Positions 1 to 9,367 of a stretch of DNA of 64,000 nt are shown here, piece after piece. Each line of letters begins with the position of its first letter. Position 1 is the stretch's first letter. The position numbers and the translations under genes are program-made. This DNA is from Flavobacterium sp. SM15. GTDB taxonomy: Bacteria; Bacteroidota; Bacteroidia; Flavobacteriales; Flavobacteriaceae. The stretch spans positions 1 to 64,000 of the forward strand of contig NZ_JAKLTO010000009.1 in assembly GCF_022012335.1 (NCBI RefSeq). The letters run 5' to 3'. The notes below the pieces were generated by a model. That model saw only the letters and a list, made by a program, of their open reading frames with translations. It made no database searches and was not told the origin of the DNA.

Positions 1-38
1 ATTTAGGAAGTTTGCAAACAGAAAAGAAAGTTTTGATT

Positions 39-113
39 TAGCCCTGATGGCAGTGGTATCTTTTTGTTTTGTTGCGTATATGCAAAACAAAAAATTAAAC
101 GGACAGCAGGAAT
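39..113 (+). ncRNA. Structured repeat copy 1 (flavo-1-like RNA motif)
   Basis: This is one of four copies of a common structured element in the window. CCTG at 43-46 can pair with CAGG at 107-110. Between them lie the conserved blocks GATGGCAGTGG and GGACAGC and an 11-bp hairpin (61-71 with 83-93). The layout and the flavobacterial setting suggest the published flavo-1 RNA motif, which I recall but could not match formally. It lies downstream of the aminotransferase terminator on the opposite strand, at the window edge, so its parent transcript is unknown. Confidence 0.6.
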
Positions 114-154
114 AGGGATTGCAAAAAAGGACTATCCTTTTGCTTCTGGAAATA

Positions 155-183
155 AAAAAGCCCCTTTGGTAAGAGGCTTTTGT
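155..183 (-). terminator. Intrinsic terminator of the aminotransferase gene
   Basis: AAGCCTCTT and AAGGGGCTT form a stem with one mismatch on the minus strand, followed by a T-rich tract. It starts only a few bases after the stop codon of the minus-strand aminotransferase. Confidence 0.75.
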
Positions 184-185
184 TT

Positions 186-1379
186 TTATTTGTTGTTGTA
201 AGCTGTTAAGGCTTCTTTGAGAATTTGAACCGATTTGATCAGATCTTCTTTCTTAAGAACATAAGCAATTCGTATTTCGTCTAAGCCAACACCTGGAGTG
301 GAATAGAATCCGGCAGCAGGGGCAACCATAACGGTTTCACCATTGAAATCGTATTCTTCTAAAAGCCATTGAGCGAAATCATCGGCGTTTTTAACCGGCA
401 ATTTAGCGATGCAATAAAAAGCACCTTTTGGATTGGCAACGGTTACGCCTTCGATTTTGTTTAACTCGGAAACTAAAGTATCGCGACGGTCTTTGTACTC
501 AGTAATTACATCATCAAAATAACTTTGAGGAGTGTCTAAAGCAGCTTCACTTGCAATTTGCGCATAGGTTGGCGGGCTTAAACGTGCCTGTGCAAATTTC
601 ATGGCAGTAGCCATAACTTCTTTGTTTTTAGAAACGATGCAACCAATACGTGCTCCACACATACTGTAACGTTTAGAAACTGAATCAATCATGATGGCAT
701 GTTCTTCCAATCCCTCTACATTCATTACCGAGTGGTGGGTATAACCGTCGTAAGCGAATTCGCGGTAAACTTCATCTGCAATTAGGAACAAATCGTGCTT
801 TTTAACCAATTCGGCCAATTGTTGGATTTCTTCTTTTGAATATAAATAACCTGTTGGATTACCCGGATTACAGATTAAAATAGCTTTTGTTTTCGGAGTG
901 ATAAGTTTCTCAAAATCTGAAATTGGAGGAAGTGCAAAACCTGTTTCAATTCCTGAAATAACCGGCACAACTTTTACACCTGAAGCAGTTGAAAAACCAT
1001 TGTAATTTGCATAGAATGGTTCTGGAATGATGATTTCATCACCTTGATCCATAGTGCTTCCCATTGCAAAAAGCAAAGCTTCCGAACCGCCTGTGGTAAT
1101 AATAATATCGGCAGAATTGATTGGTAATCCGTGTTTTTGATAATAAGCTGCTAATTTATTTCTGTAGCTTTCAAAACCGGCAGAATGACTGTATTCTAAA
1201 ACTTCGATATTAGCGTTTTTAACTGCGTTAAGAGCTACTTCCGGAGTTTTAATATCCGGTTGACCGATGTTTAAATGATATACTTTATGACCTTTTTTCT
1301 TGGCCATTTCAGAATACGGAACCAGTTTTCTGATTGGTGATTCCGGCATTTGTTGTCCTTTATTTGAAACTTTTGGCAT
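186..1379 (-). CDS. Pyridoxal-phosphate aminotransferase (aspartate aminotransferase, fold type I)
   Basis: This 397-residue protein has the length and layout of class I/II aminotransferases of the AspC/AlaT type, which exchange an amino group between an amino acid and a 2-oxo acid in the cytoplasm. Visible motifs are the N-terminal YHLNIGQPD substrate-lid segment, NPGNPTGY, the DEVYREF cofactor-binding segment, and SVSKRYSMCGARIG with the Schiff-base lysine. A C-terminal RIAY carries the expected carboxylate-binding arginine. The preferred amino acid cannot be read from the sequence; aspartate is the usual annotation. It is transcribed alone and ends at a good terminator. Confidence 0.9.
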   Translation of the reverse strand: MPKVSNKGQQMPESPIRKLVPYSEMAKKKGHKVYHLNIGQPDIKTPEVALNAVKNANIEVLEYSHSAGFESYRNKLAAYYQKHGLPINSADIIITTGGSEALLFAMGSTMDQGDEIIIPEPFYANYNGFSTASGVKVVPVISGIETGFALPPISDFEKLITPKTKAILICNPGNPTGYLYSKEEIQQLAELVKKHDLFLIADEVYREFAYDGYTHHSVMNVEGLEEHAIMIDSVSKRYSMCGARIGCIVSKNKEVMATAMKFAQARLSPPTYAQIASEAALDTPQSYFDDVITEYKDRRDTLVSELNKIEGVTVANPKGAFYCIAKLPVKNADDFAQWLLEEYDFNGETVMVAPAAGFYSTPGVGLDEIRIAYVLKKEDLIKSVQILKEALTAYNNK

Positions 1380-1504
1380 GGTTTGTTTTTTTGTTCTGCA
1401 AATTTGCGATTATTTTTAGTAATACAGAAAACTGAATTGTTATTAATTTTTTAAAATCGTAGGAAATATCAATGTAATGTAGTAATTTTCAGAAAAAAGG
1501 AAGT

Positions 1505-2818
1505 ATGAGATTAATTTTATTAGTCTTTTTTTATGTTCTGGGTTTCAGTACTTATGGTCAGTTTGGTTTTCAGTGGAAGTCGGAGAAAAACAAAATTGTC
1601 ATTCCGTTTACTTTCGTAGACAATCTTATTATTATCCCTATTGAAGTTAACAATACCAAGTTGAATATGTTGTTGGATTCCGGATCGGAACCGTCGCTTA
1701 TTTTCAGTTTTCCGGAAAATGATTCGATTCATTTGTTTAATACCCGTAAAATAAAAATTTCCGGATTAGGAAACGAAGAAATTGCAGAAGGTTTGCTATC
1801 GAATAATAATGTAGCCAATATTCAGGGGTTTACCAACGAAGACTTTCAGATCCTGGTTATTTTAGATGAAGACCTAAACTTTTCTTCTCGGATCGGAATT
1901 CCGGTTAACGGGATTTTAGGCTACTCATTTTTTCAGAACAATTTAGTGGAAATCAACTATACAAAAAAGAAAATTACAATTTATAAAGACCGTAAAATTC
2001 TAGAATCAGGCAAATTAAAATCATACACTAAATTACCTGTAAAAATTGTAAAAGACCGACCGTATCTAGATGTAAAAACTAAGTTGGAAAACAAAAGCCA
2101 TAATCTAAAATTGCTTATCGATACCGGAATGGCAGACGGGCTTTGGCTTTTTGAAAACGATTCCATTAAATCCGGAAAAAACTATTTTGAGGATGTTTTA
2201 GGTCAAGGAGTCGGGGGTACGGTTTTGGGAAAACGATCGCGATTGGAAGAAATACAAATTTCTAAATTCAAGTTCAGTTTGCCTTTAGTTGCCTATCCGG
2301 ATCCAACTTCTTATAAACAATTGGAAATGGTTGAAGGAAGAGACGGATCAATCGGAGGAGGAATTCTAAAGCGTTTTAATGTTTTTATTGATTATGAAGG
2401 GAGTCAGTTGCTTTTGAAAAAGAACTCTTTGTACGATGAGGAATTCAATTATAATATGAGTGGAATTGAACTTCAGCATAATGGGGTAGAATGGGTAAAA
2501 GAGCAGTATGTTGATACCGATAATAAAAGTTCAAAAAATGAGAAGAATATAATATTTGACAGTGAGAACTTTAAATATCGATTCACTTTAAAACCGGTTT
2601 TCGAAATCGCAACCATTCGTAAAAATTCTCCGGCTGAGCTTGCTGGTTTGCTAGCAGGTGACAGACTTTTAAAAATTAACGGCAGAAATGTTGGGAATCT
2701 TTCAAAGCAAAAATTAGACGAAATGCTGCTCGATGAAGACGGTAAAAAAATGGAACTTGAAATAGAGCGGAAAGGCAAAGTCAAAAAATTCGAATTTCAT
2801 CTCAAGAAGATACTATAA
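1505..2818 (+). CDS. Retropepsin-like aspartyl protease family protein with C-terminal PDZ domain
   Basis: 437 residues with an N-terminal signal peptide (cleavage near residue 18, before QFGFQW), so it is exported. Two aspartyl-protease half-domains are visible: LLDSGSEPSLIF near residue 56 and LLIDTGMADGLWLF near residue 204, each with the D-[ST]-G catalytic triplet. A PDZ domain fills the last ~90 residues (IRKNSPAELAGLLAGDRLL), a module that usually binds C-terminal peptides or unfolded segments. This arrangement is common among Bacteroidetes periplasmic or surface proteins; the substrate is unknown. Single-gene unit ending at a shared bidirectional terminator. Confidence 0.8.
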   Translation: MRLILLVFFYVLGFSTYGQFGFQWKSEKNKIVIPFTFVDNLIIIPIEVNNTKLNMLLDSGSEPSLIFSFPENDSIHLFNTRKIKISGLGNEEIAEGLLSNNNVANIQGFTNEDFQILVILDEDLNFSSRIGIPVNGILGYSFFQNNLVEINYTKKKITIYKDRKILESGKLKSYTKLPVKIVKDRPYLDVKTKLENKSHNLKLLIDTGMADGLWLFENDSIKSGKNYFEDVLGQGVGGTVLGKRSRLEEIQISKFKFSLPLVAYPDPTSYKQLEMVEGRDGSIGGGILKRFNVFIDYEGSQLLLKKNSLYDEEFNYNMSGIELQHNGVEWVKEQYVDTDNKSSKNEKNIIFDSENFKYRFTLKPVFEIATIRKNSPAELAGLLAGDRLLKINGRNVGNLSKQKLDEMLLDEDGKKMELEIERKGKVKKFEFHLKKIL

Positions 2819-2820
2819 AA

Positions 2821-2842
2821 AAACCCGCTATTTAGCGGGTTT
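2821..2842. terminator. Bidirectional terminator between convergent genes
   Basis: AAACCCGC and GCGGGTTT form a perfect 8-bp stem with a 6-nt loop. A/T tracts on both sides allow it to stop the plus-strand protease gene and the minus-strand DUF1573 gene. Confidence 0.85.
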
Positions 2843-2862
2843 GATTTTATTAAGTAAAGTTG

Positions 2863-3297
2863 TTACGATTGTGGTCCTGTTTTAGCTTTTTCCAAAACAT
2901 TTTTTTCTTGTTTGACAATCACTTCTCCTTTAATTCGGATGGCTACTTTTCCGCCTTCTACGTTCACTGCATTGGATTCTACCGTAATCGTTTTGGAAAT
3001 TTTACCAGGATTCATGTTGTATTTCACATCAATTTTTCCAGTTTTTCCAGGCATGATTGGCTCAGTTGGTTTCGAAGGAACCGTACATCCGCAAGTAGAC
3101 TGAACATTAGTAATGATCAATGGAGCATCACCGGTATTAGTGAACTCGAATGTTCTTACCCCGCTGTCAGAATCTTTGGAAACGGTACCGTAATCAATTG
3201 TATTGTCTTTCGCTTTAAATTCAATTTTCGGTCCTTTTTGTGCATAGGAAGCAACGCTGAAAGCTAAAATTGCAACTAGTCCTAATAATTTTTTCAT
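2863..3297 (-). CDS. DUF1573 domain-containing exported protein
   Basis: 144 residues with a clear signal peptide (MKKLLGLVAILAFSVASYAQ). The body is an Ig-like DUF1573 domain: TFEFTNTGDAPLIITNVQST followed by CGCTVPSKP, PGKTGKIDVKYNMNPGK and a final strand VEGGKVAIRIKGEV. These domains are abundant in secreted Bacteroidetes proteins, but no biochemical function is established to my knowledge. It is divergent from valS across a 315-bp gap and convergent with the aspartyl protease gene. Confidence 0.85.
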   Translation of the reverse strand: MKKLLGLVAILAFSVASYAQKGPKIEFKAKDNTIDYGTVSKDSDSGVRTFEFTNTGDAPLIITNVQSTCGCTVPSKPTEPIMPGKTGKIDVKYNMNPGKISKTITVESNAVNVEGGKVAIRIKGEVIVKQEKNVLEKAKTGPQS

Positions 3298-3477
3298 GCT
3301 TTTGAGTTTTAATAGTTATCGTAAAATTACATTGTTTTAATAAACGAACAAATATTTTAACGCTCTTTTTTTATTTGCTCAGTTATCGTTATTTTTGCCA
3401 GAATAAATTACAAAAAGTGTACCAAAACTTATTTCATATCAATCTTTTTTTGGAGCGAGTCAACGGCTTGTGTCTGT

Positions 3478-3538
3478 AATCCCTGTTCCCGCTGTACGCA
3501 CTACAAGGTAGTTGCTGCCATCGGGGCTACTGAGGATA
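3478..3538 (-). ncRNA. Structured repeat copy 2 (flavo-1-like RNA motif)
   Basis: Read on the minus strand this is the same element as at 39-113: CCCCGATGGCAGC, a hairpin (ACTAC/GTAGT, 3500-3512), then GTACAGCGGGA. The closing pairs are CCCG with CGGG here, against CCTG with CAGG in copies 1 and 3, so the change is compensated. It sits between the divergent DUF1573 and valS genes, reading towards DUF1573. The rest of the 315-bp gap holds only the AT-rich palindrome at 3567-3589. Confidence 0.6.
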
Positions 3539-3566
3539 CTATTTGATTTTTTGTAAACATATTTTT

Positions 3567-3589
3567 AAAGTTTAAATTTTTTAAACTTT
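3567..3589. repeat. Perfect AT-rich palindrome upstream of valS
   Basis: AAAGTTTAAA and TTTAAACTTT form a perfect 10-bp inverted repeat with a 3-nt spacer, ending 23 nt before the valS start codon. It could be a protein-binding site or a weak hairpin in the valS leader. I found no second copy in the window. Confidence 0.5.
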
Positions 3590-3612
3590 TAATCCTAAAA
3601 CATTTAACTAAA

Positions 3613-6243
3613 ATGATACCTGCTCAATTTGACGCCAAACTAGTAGAAAAAAAATGGTACGATTACTGGATGAAAAACAATTATTTTCATTCCAAGCCTG
3701 ACCATAGAACTCCCTATACTATCGTAATTCCGCCGCCAAACGTAACCGGAGTGTTGCACATGGGGCATATGCTTAACAATACCATTCAGGATGTATTAAT
3801 CCGTCGTGCCCGTTTAAAAGGATTCAACGCATGTTGGGTGCCGGGAACCGACCACGCTTCAATTGCAACCGAAGCAAAAGTTGTGGCAAAATTAAAAGCG
3901 GAAGGAATCAACAAAAATGATTTATCCCGTGAAGAATTCCTAAAACACGCTTGGGAATGGACTGATAAATACGGAGGAACTATCTTAGAGCAATTAAAAC
4001 AATTAGGTTGTTCTTGCGATTGGGACCGTACTAAATTCACTATGGATCCGGATATGTCGGCATCGGTAATCCGTTCCTTTGTAGATTTGTATAACAAAGG
4101 GTTGATTTACCGCGGTTACCGTATGGTGAACTGGGATCCGGAAGCGAAAACTACCCTTTCAGACGAAGAAGTGATCTACGAAGAAAGACAAGGGAAATTA
4201 TACCATTTAAAATATCAAATTGAAGGTTCAAATGATTTTGTAACCATTGCAACCACGCGTCCGGAAACGATTTTAGGAGATACTGCAATTTGTATCAACC
4301 CTAATGATGAGCGCTATACGCATTTGAAAGGTAAAAAAGCTATAGTTCCAATTTGTAATCGAGTAATTCCAATCATTTTTGATGAATATGTTGATATGGA
4401 ATTCGGAACCGGATGTTTAAAAGTAACTCCGGCTCACGATGTTAACGATAAAGAATTAGGTACAAAGCATAATTTGGAAATCATCGATATTTTCAACGAA
4501 GACGCTACGTTAAATTCGTTCGGATTGCATTATCAAGGAAAAGACCGTTTCGTAGTTCGTGAGGAAATTTCAAAAGAATTAGAAACGATTGGCGCTCTAG
4601 CTAAAGTAGAAAACCACTTGAACAAAGTTGGAACTTCTGAAAGAACCAAAGCGGTAATCGAGCCAAGATTATCCGACCAATGGTTCTTAAAAATGGAAGA
4701 GTTGGTAAAACCTGCCATCAAAGCTGTTTTGCAATCAGATGAAGTAAAATTATATCCTTCGCGTTTCAATAATACCTACCGTCATTGGATGGAAAATATT
4801 CGCGATTGGAATATTTCCCGTCAGTTGTGGTGGGGACAACAAATCCCTGCATATTATTACGGAGAAGGAAAAGAAGATTTCGTAGTAGCGGAAACTCCTG
4901 CAGAAGCTTTAGAATTAGCTAAAAAGAAAACCGGAAATGTAAATCTTCAAATATCAGATTTAAAACAAGATGCCGATGCTCTAGATACATGGTTCTCTTC
5001 ATGGTTATGGCCAATGGCTGTTTTCGGAGGTGTAATGAACCCTGAAAATGAGGATTTTAAATATTATTATCCAACAAATGACCTAGTTACAGGTCCGGAT
5101 ATTTTGTTCTTCTGGGTAGCCCGTATGATTATTGCTGGTTACGAGTATGCAGATGCAAAACCATTCTCAAATGTATATTTAACAGGATTGGTTCGTGATA
5201 AAGAAGGACGTAAGATGTCTAAATCTTTAGGGAACTCGCCAGATCCGTTAGGTTTGATTGAGAAATTTGGTGCCGATGGAGTTCGTTGCGGATTATTGTT
5301 AAGTGCTTCGGCAGGAAATGATATCTTATTCGATGAAGAATTGTGTAACCAAGGAAAAGCTTTTGCCAATAAAATCTGGAATGCCTTTAGATTGATCAAA
5401 GGGTGGGAGGTAGCCGATATCGAACAGCCGGAATCTTCAAGAGTGGCGATTGAATGGTACGAAGCGAAATTGCAGAAAACCTTAGCGGAAATCGAAGATA
5501 ATTTCGATAAATACAGAATTTCCGATGCTTTAATGGCGATTTATAAATTGGTTTGGGACGATTTCTGTTCGTGGTTCCTAGAAATGATCAAGCCGGGTTA
5601 TCAGCAGCCGATTGACCGTGCGACGTTCAACAAAGCGATTGAAATGTTGGAAGCTAATTTGAAATTATTGCATCCGTTCATGCCGTTCTTGACGGAGGAA
5701 ATTTGGCAATACATCGCTGAAAGAACTCCGGAGCAAGCTTTAATTGTATCAGAATGGCCGAAAATGACTTCTGCAAATGAGAAACTAATTGCAGATTTTG
5801 ATTTTGCTACCGATGTTATTTCCGGAATCAGAACCATCAGAAAAGATAAAAATATTCCGTTTAAAGATACTATTGAATTGAAAGTAGTGAACAATGAAAA
5901 AGCTTCTGTTTTCTTCGATTCAATTATCAAGAAGTTAGGGAATGTAACCAATTTGGAATACGTTTCAGAAAAAGTAGACGGAGCATTGTCCTATCGAGTA
6001 AAATCCAACGAGTACTTTATTCCAATTACCGGAAATATTGATATCGATGCGGAAATCACAAAATTAACGGAAGAACTTAATTATACTAAAGGTTTCCTTA
6101 AATCAGTTCAAGCGAAATTATCGAATGAGAAATTCGTGGCGGGTGCGCCGGAAAAAGTTATTGAAATGGAACGCAAAAAAGAAGCCGATGCCTTGGCGAA
6201 AATAACAACCATCGAACAAAGCTTAGCTGGTTTGAAAGTTTAA
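3613..6243 (+). CDS. valS: Valine--tRNA ligase
   Basis: 876 residues, the normal size for ValRS, a cytoplasmic class I synthetase that charges tRNA(Val) and edits mischarged threonine. The HIGH-type motif is seen as HMGH near residue 49 ([15 protein letters not shown]). KMSKS appears near residue 534 ([10 protein letters not shown]). The CP1 editing insertion carries [12 protein letters not shown]. An anticodon-binding helical domain follows, then the C-terminal coiled coil typical of ValRS (from about residue 815, rich in K/E, with the family signature NEKFVAGAP). Start chosen at MIPAQFDAK, preceded by an AT-rich leader. Ends at a strong terminator. Confidence 0.97.
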   Translation: MIPAQFDAKLVEKKWYDYWMKNNYFHSKPDHRTPYTIVIPPPNVTGVLHMGHMLNNTIQDVLIRRARLKGFNACWVPGTDHASIATEAKVVAKLKAEGINKNDLSREEFLKHAWEWTDKYGGTILEQLKQLGCSCDWDRTKFTMDPDMSASVIRSFVDLYNKGLIYRGYRMVNWDPEAKTTLSDEEVIYEERQGKLYHLKYQIEGSNDFVTIATTRPETILGDTAICINPNDERYTHLKGKKAIVPICNRVIPIIFDEYVDMEFGTGCLKVTPAHDVNDKELGTKHNLEIIDIFNEDATLNSFGLHYQGKDRFVVREEISKELETIGALAKVENHLNKVGTSERTKAVIEPRLSDQWFLKMEELVKPAIKAVLQSDEVKLYPSRFNNTYRHWMENIRDWNISRQLWWGQQIPAYYYGEGKEDFVVAETPAEALELAKKKTGNVNLQISDLKQDADALDTWFSSWLWPMAVFGGVMNPENEDFKYYYPTNDLVTGPDILFFWVARMIIAGYEYADAKPFSNVYLTGLVRDKEGRKMSKSLGNSPDPLGLIEKFGADGVRCGLLLSASAGNDILFDEELCNQGKAFANKIWNAFRLIKGWEVADIEQPESSRVAIEWYEAKLQKTLAEIEDNFDKYRISDALMAIYKLVWDDFCSWFLEMIKPGYQQPIDRATFNKAIEMLEANLKLLHPFMPFLTEEIWQYIAERTPEQALIVSEWPKMTSANEKLIADFDFATDVISGIRTIRKDKNIPFKDTIELKVVNNEKASVFFDSIIKKLGNVTNLEYVSEKVDGALSYRVKSNEYFIPITGNIDIDAEITKLTEELNYTKGFLKSVQAKLSNEKFVAGAPEKVIEMERKKEADALAKITTIEQSLAGLKV

Positions 6244-6252
6244 TAGAATAGA

Positions 6253-6281
6253 AAAGCCCCGAAAAATTCGGGGCTTTTTTT
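6253..6281. terminator. Terminator after valS
   Basis: AAAAGCCCCGAA pairs with TTCGGGGCTTTT and a T7 run follows. It is bidirectional and also lies just past the stop of the minus-strand gene at 6299-6760. Confidence 0.9.
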
Positions 6282-6298
6282 ATGATAAATTATAAAGA

Positions 6299-6760
6299 TT
6301 ATTCTTTTTCGCTGCTCTTGTTTTCCTTTTCTTTTTTTAGAATTTTCCCGGAAGATGAAATCAGAAGTTCAAATGATTTGTTTTCTTTTTCAATGGTTAC
6401 TTCGTAAAGTGTTCCATCGTGAGCGGTTTCTATTTTTTCAGTTTCTAGCACTTTATAACCATTGAATTCTCTTGAAATAACAGAGCTTACTGGTTTTGGC
6501 AAATCTGTTGTTTTGATTTCAAATTCGGTTTCCAGCCATTTTCCCGATTTGTGAAATAGCGCGGAATGTTTTACTTCATTAAGAGTAAAATCCGCTTCGT
6601 ATTCAAAATCGTTTTCCATTTCCCACGTAGTATTGTTTACTGTTGGGAATTTTGATTTAAAGGAAGTCATGACTTCAGTGGGTACTTTATCGTTTGGAAT
6701 GTCTTGTGCAAAAGCAAACGAACTGACCGAAAATACTGCAAGTAAGAGTAAATTTTTCAT
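6299..6760 (-). CDS. Periplasmic PepSY-like domain protein
   Basis: 153 residues with a signal peptide (MKNLLLLAVFSVSSFAFAQ). The mature part matches the pattern of PepSY-like (beta-lactamase-inhibitor-like fold) Bacteroidetes proteins: F-K-S-K-F-P-x-V near the start, W-E-x-E-x-D-F-E-Y-E-A-D-F, then K-S-G-K-W-L-E-T-E, repeated in the second half as YKVLETEKIE...YEVTIEKENKSFEL and SSSGKILKK. The two halves look like an internal duplication. Its function is not known. The tail is lysine/glutamate rich. It ends facing the valS terminator. Confidence 0.7.
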   Translation of the reverse strand: MKNLLLLAVFSVSSFAFAQDIPNDKVPTEVMTSFKSKFPTVNNTTWEMENDFEYEADFTLNEVKHSALFHKSGKWLETEFEIKTTDLPKPVSSVISREFNGYKVLETEKIETAHDGTLYEVTIEKENKSFELLISSSGKILKKEKENKSSEKE

Positions 6761-6800
6761 TTTTTTGTCGTTTTAATTCTTCAAACTGATTTTACTTTGA

Positions 6801-7586
6801 TTATTCTCTAATAACGTGTTTTAAAGCTTCTAAATATTTCTCTTCAGCCTTTTTCCAATTTACTACATTGAAGAAAGCTGAGATGTATTCGCCACGTTTG
6901 TTTTGGTATTTTAAATAATAAGCGTGTTCCCATAAATCCAAAGCCAGAATAGGAGTTCCTTTGATGGGCATTTCAGGCATTAAAGGATTGTCTTGATTCG
7001 AGGTTGTGCCGATTTGTAGTTTACCGGTTTTATCGACTACCACCCAAGCCCAACCAGAACCAAAATGCTTACTGGCAACATTCACAAACTGAGATTTGAA
7101 AGTATCATAAGAACCAAAATCTCGATCTATAGCGACAGCTAAACTGTCTGTAGGTTTTCCGCCTGCTTTTGGCGCCATAGATTCCCAATATAAATTGTGG
7201 TTGTAATAGCCTCCGGCGTTGTTCCTAAGTTCGGCATTGTTAGGGTCGGATCCTTTTAAAATCTGATCTAAAGTCCAGTTTTCCAATTCGGTACCTTGAA
7301 CCGCTTTATTTAAATTATTGCAATAACTCAAATGATGACGGGAATAATGAAGCTCCATCGTTCTACCGTCAATATATGGTTCTAAAGCATTATAAGCATA
7401 AGTAAGCCCTCGCATTTTAAACTTTCCTTTTTCAGCCTTAACATCGGCCGGATTTCCATAAACCGACTGGGTTTCCTGAGCTTCTGGTTCGGGAATTTGA
7501 ACTACTTCCTCCAGATTGTTTTTCTGTCTGCAGGAAAAAAACGTTAGAAAGGCAAAGCTTAAAAGAGTTAGTTTTTTGATTTTCAT
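6801..7586 (-). CDS. Superoxide dismutase (Fe/Mn family), predicted lipoprotein
   Basis: 261 residues. The first 20 form a lipoprotein signal with lipobox FFSC, so this form should be membrane-anchored outside the cytoplasm rather than the usual cytosolic enzyme. The SOD fold begins near residue 60 (AYNALEPYIDGRTMELHYSR) and shows the Fe/Mn SOD landmarks: HHLSYCNNLN, YYNHNLYWESM, GSGWAWVV and DLWEHAYYLKYQNKR with the metal-binding Asp and His. It would dismutate superoxide to peroxide and oxygen. The start is 34 bp after the acyl-CoA-binding gene, so read-through from that operon is possible. Fe versus Mn cannot be decided by eye. Confidence 0.9.
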   Translation of the reverse strand: MKIKKLTLLSFAFLTFFSCRQKNNLEEVVQIPEPEAQETQSVYGNPADVKAEKGKFKMRGLTYAYNALEPYIDGRTMELHYSRHHLSYCNNLNKAVQGTELENWTLDQILKGSDPNNAELRNNAGGYYNHNLYWESMAPKAGGKPTDSLAVAIDRDFGSYDTFKSQFVNVASKHFGSGWAWVVVDKTGKLQIGTTSNQDNPLMPEMPIKGTPILALDLWEHAYYLKYQNKRGEYISAFFNVVNWKKAEEKYLEALKHVIRE

Positions 7587-7620
7587 CGGGTATTGGTTTA
7601 AAATAAAAAACGAAATCTGT

Positions 7621-7905
7621 TTACAAATTTCGTTCTTTCATGAGTTTGTTAATAATCTCAATATATTGTGTTTTGGCTTCTTCTGCCGAGAGGTTGTTCA
7701 CCTGCATCCAAGCGTTTAGCTTAAAAGCACTTCGAATGTTTTGGGATTCCTGTCGAAAAAAAAACCGATCGGAATCATTGGAAGTGGCCTGTTTGTATAG
7801 GCCATAAAGTATCAACTGCAAATCTATCGGTACAGAAGATTGCGGTATCAGTTTGGCATTTTCAAAAGCCTCATCAAATAATTTATTCAGCTCTTCGGAA
7901 TTCAT
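7621..7905 (-). CDS. Acyl-CoA-binding protein (ACBP)
   Basis: 94 residues, the size of a single four-helix ACBP domain that binds long-chain acyl-CoA esters in the cytoplasm. The core signature LYGLYKQAT is present, followed by the C-terminal KLNAWMQVNNLSAEEAKTQYIEII helix. The usual phosphate-contacting residues are partly replaced (SNDSD after KQAT), so ligand strength is uncertain. Its ATG overlaps the psd stop codon by one base (TAATG), placing it in the psd-cdsA phospholipid operon, which fits an acyl-CoA-carrier role. Confidence 0.88.
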   Translation of the reverse strand: MNSEELNKLFDEAFENAKLIPQSSVPIDLQLILYGLYKQATSNDSDRFFFRQESQNIRSAFKLNAWMQVNNLSAEEAKTQYIEIINKLMKERNL

Positions 7906-8567
7906 TATTTTTTAGTTGCAATGATGGTTTTCCCACCAACGGCCTTTTGGTTTAGTTTTACGTTTACTTCGGTACCTAAAGGTAAGTATAAATCTACTCT
8001 CGAACCAAATTTAATAAATCCGGCGTCTGTTCCCTGAACTACCTGTGTACCTTCTTTTGCATAATTTACAATACGGCGCGCTAACGCACCTGCAATCTGA
8101 CGGTATAAGATTTCACCGAAAACACGGTTTTCAACTACAACAGTTGTTCTTTCGTTTTCTTCACTGGCTTTTGGGTGCCAAGCTACTAAATATTTACCCG
8201 GATGGTATTTGCTGAATTTTACCAAACCGTTTACGGCATAACGGGTTACGTGAACATTAATCGGAGACATGAAAATGGAAACCATTAAACGTTTGTCTTT
8301 AAAATATTCCGGTTCAAAAACTTCTTCAATAACCACTACTTTTCCATCAACCGGAGCAATAATATGATTGTCGTTAATTTGGGTGATTCGTTTCGGATTA
8401 CGGAAAAACTGCAAAATCATAATCAGCATGAACAGTGTGAACAGTTGTATGGCAATTCTAAGCCAGTTATTCATGCCTAAACTATCCACTAAAAAGATAA
8501 TAGCAGTAGCAGTAATCGTTGCACCAAGAATGATTTTTGCGCCCTCTTTATGAAATTGTATGAACAT
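7905..8567 (-). CDS. psd: Phosphatidylserine decarboxylase proenzyme
   Basis: 220 residues, the short bacterial PSD-A type. It converts phosphatidylserine to phosphatidylethanolamine at the inner membrane after self-cleavage that makes a pyruvoyl group. The cleavage region GFIKFGSRVDLYLP contains the G-S processing site; upstream are SIFMSPINVHVTR and HPGKYLVAWHPKASEENERT. Two N-terminal hydrophobic stretches (about 11-51) anchor it. It overlaps cdsA by 20 bp and the ACBP gene by 1 bp, so the three are translated from one message. Confidence 0.93.
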   Translation of the reverse strand: MFIQFHKEGAKIILGATITATAIIFLVDSLGMNNWLRIAIQLFTLFMLIMILQFFRNPKRITQINDNHIIAPVDGKVVVIEEVFEPEYFKDKRLMVSIFMSPINVHVTRYAVNGLVKFSKYHPGKYLVAWHPKASEENERTTVVVENRVFGEILYRQIAGALARRIVNYAKEGTQVVQGTDAGFIKFGSRVDLYLPLGTEVNVKLNQKAVGGKTIIATKK

Positions 8568-9366
8568 AATTTAAAATTTGATAAAATAAATATAAAAACG
8601 GTAGTACAAAGATAATACTATCTAAACGATCTAGTACGCCTCCATGACCTGGCATTATTTTTCCGCTGTCTTTTACACCAGCCAAACGTTTGAATTTAGA
8701 TTCGATTAAATCGCCAATGGTTCCGAAAAGCCCAACAAATAAGCCGGTAACAATCCATGCCAAAGGAGTCAGGAAGGTAAAATATATGCTCAGAAGATAA
8801 CTTCCGATCATTGTGAATACAAGCCCTCCAATAAAACCTTCAATGGTTTTTTTAGGTGAAATACGTTCCAGTAATTTATGCTTGCCCATTGTTTTTCCTA
8901 TAATATAGGCAAAGGTGTCGTTTGTCCAGATAAGGATAAAGATTCCGATGATGATATAAGGATTGAACTTGCCAGAGATGAAGGGAATTCGCATTAACAA
9001 TACAAATGGTAAAATAATGTAACCGAAAAGCCAAACGTATTTTCCCGCGTTGTCAGTTTTAGGTTTTGCCTTTTCGCTGAATAAATCTACAATAAGATTT
9101 GTGGATACAAACAGTGTGGCAACCACCAGCATGATGTCGGACGAAAAATGAAAGGTTTGGACTACTACAAAAAAGATGTAAGCCACCAATGCTAAAAGTA
9201 TGGGCAATGAATTTTTTAGATGGATCAATTTGCAGAATTCCACCACGGCAATAAGCATAAACACTCCGAATAGCAGTGTGAAACTCATTTCTGAATACAA
9301 AGTAGCCGAAACTAAAAGTAGGATATAAATCAAACCCGAAAGGGTTCTTGTTACACTTTCCTGCAT
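8548..9366 (-). CDS. cdsA: Phosphatidate cytidylyltransferase
   Basis: 272 residues, mostly membrane segments. It makes CDP-diacylglycerol from phosphatidate and CTP, the branch point for phospholipids. The C-terminal CDS signature is complete: SPKKTIEGFIGG, then GDLIESKFKRLAGVKDSGK followed by PGHGGVLDRLDS with its metal-binding aspartates. It lies between the LUD-protein gene (one base separates the stop from this start) and psd (20-bp overlap), so CDP-DAG synthesis and PE synthesis are transcriptionally linked. Confidence 0.95.
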   Translation of the reverse strand: MQESVTRTLSGLIYILLLVSATLYSEMSFTLLFGVFMLIAVVEFCKLIHLKNSLPILLALVAYIFFVVVQTFHFSSDIMLVVATLFVSTNLIVDLFSEKAKPKTDNAGKYVWLFGYIILPFVLLMRIPFISGKFNPYIIIGIFILIWTNDTFAYIIGKTMGKHKLLERISPKKTIEGFIGGLVFTMIGSYLLSIYFTFLTPLAWIVTGLFVGLFGTIGDLIESKFKRLAGVKDSGKIMPGHGGVLDRLDSIIFVLPFLYLFYQILNYVHTIS

Positions 9367-9367
9367 G

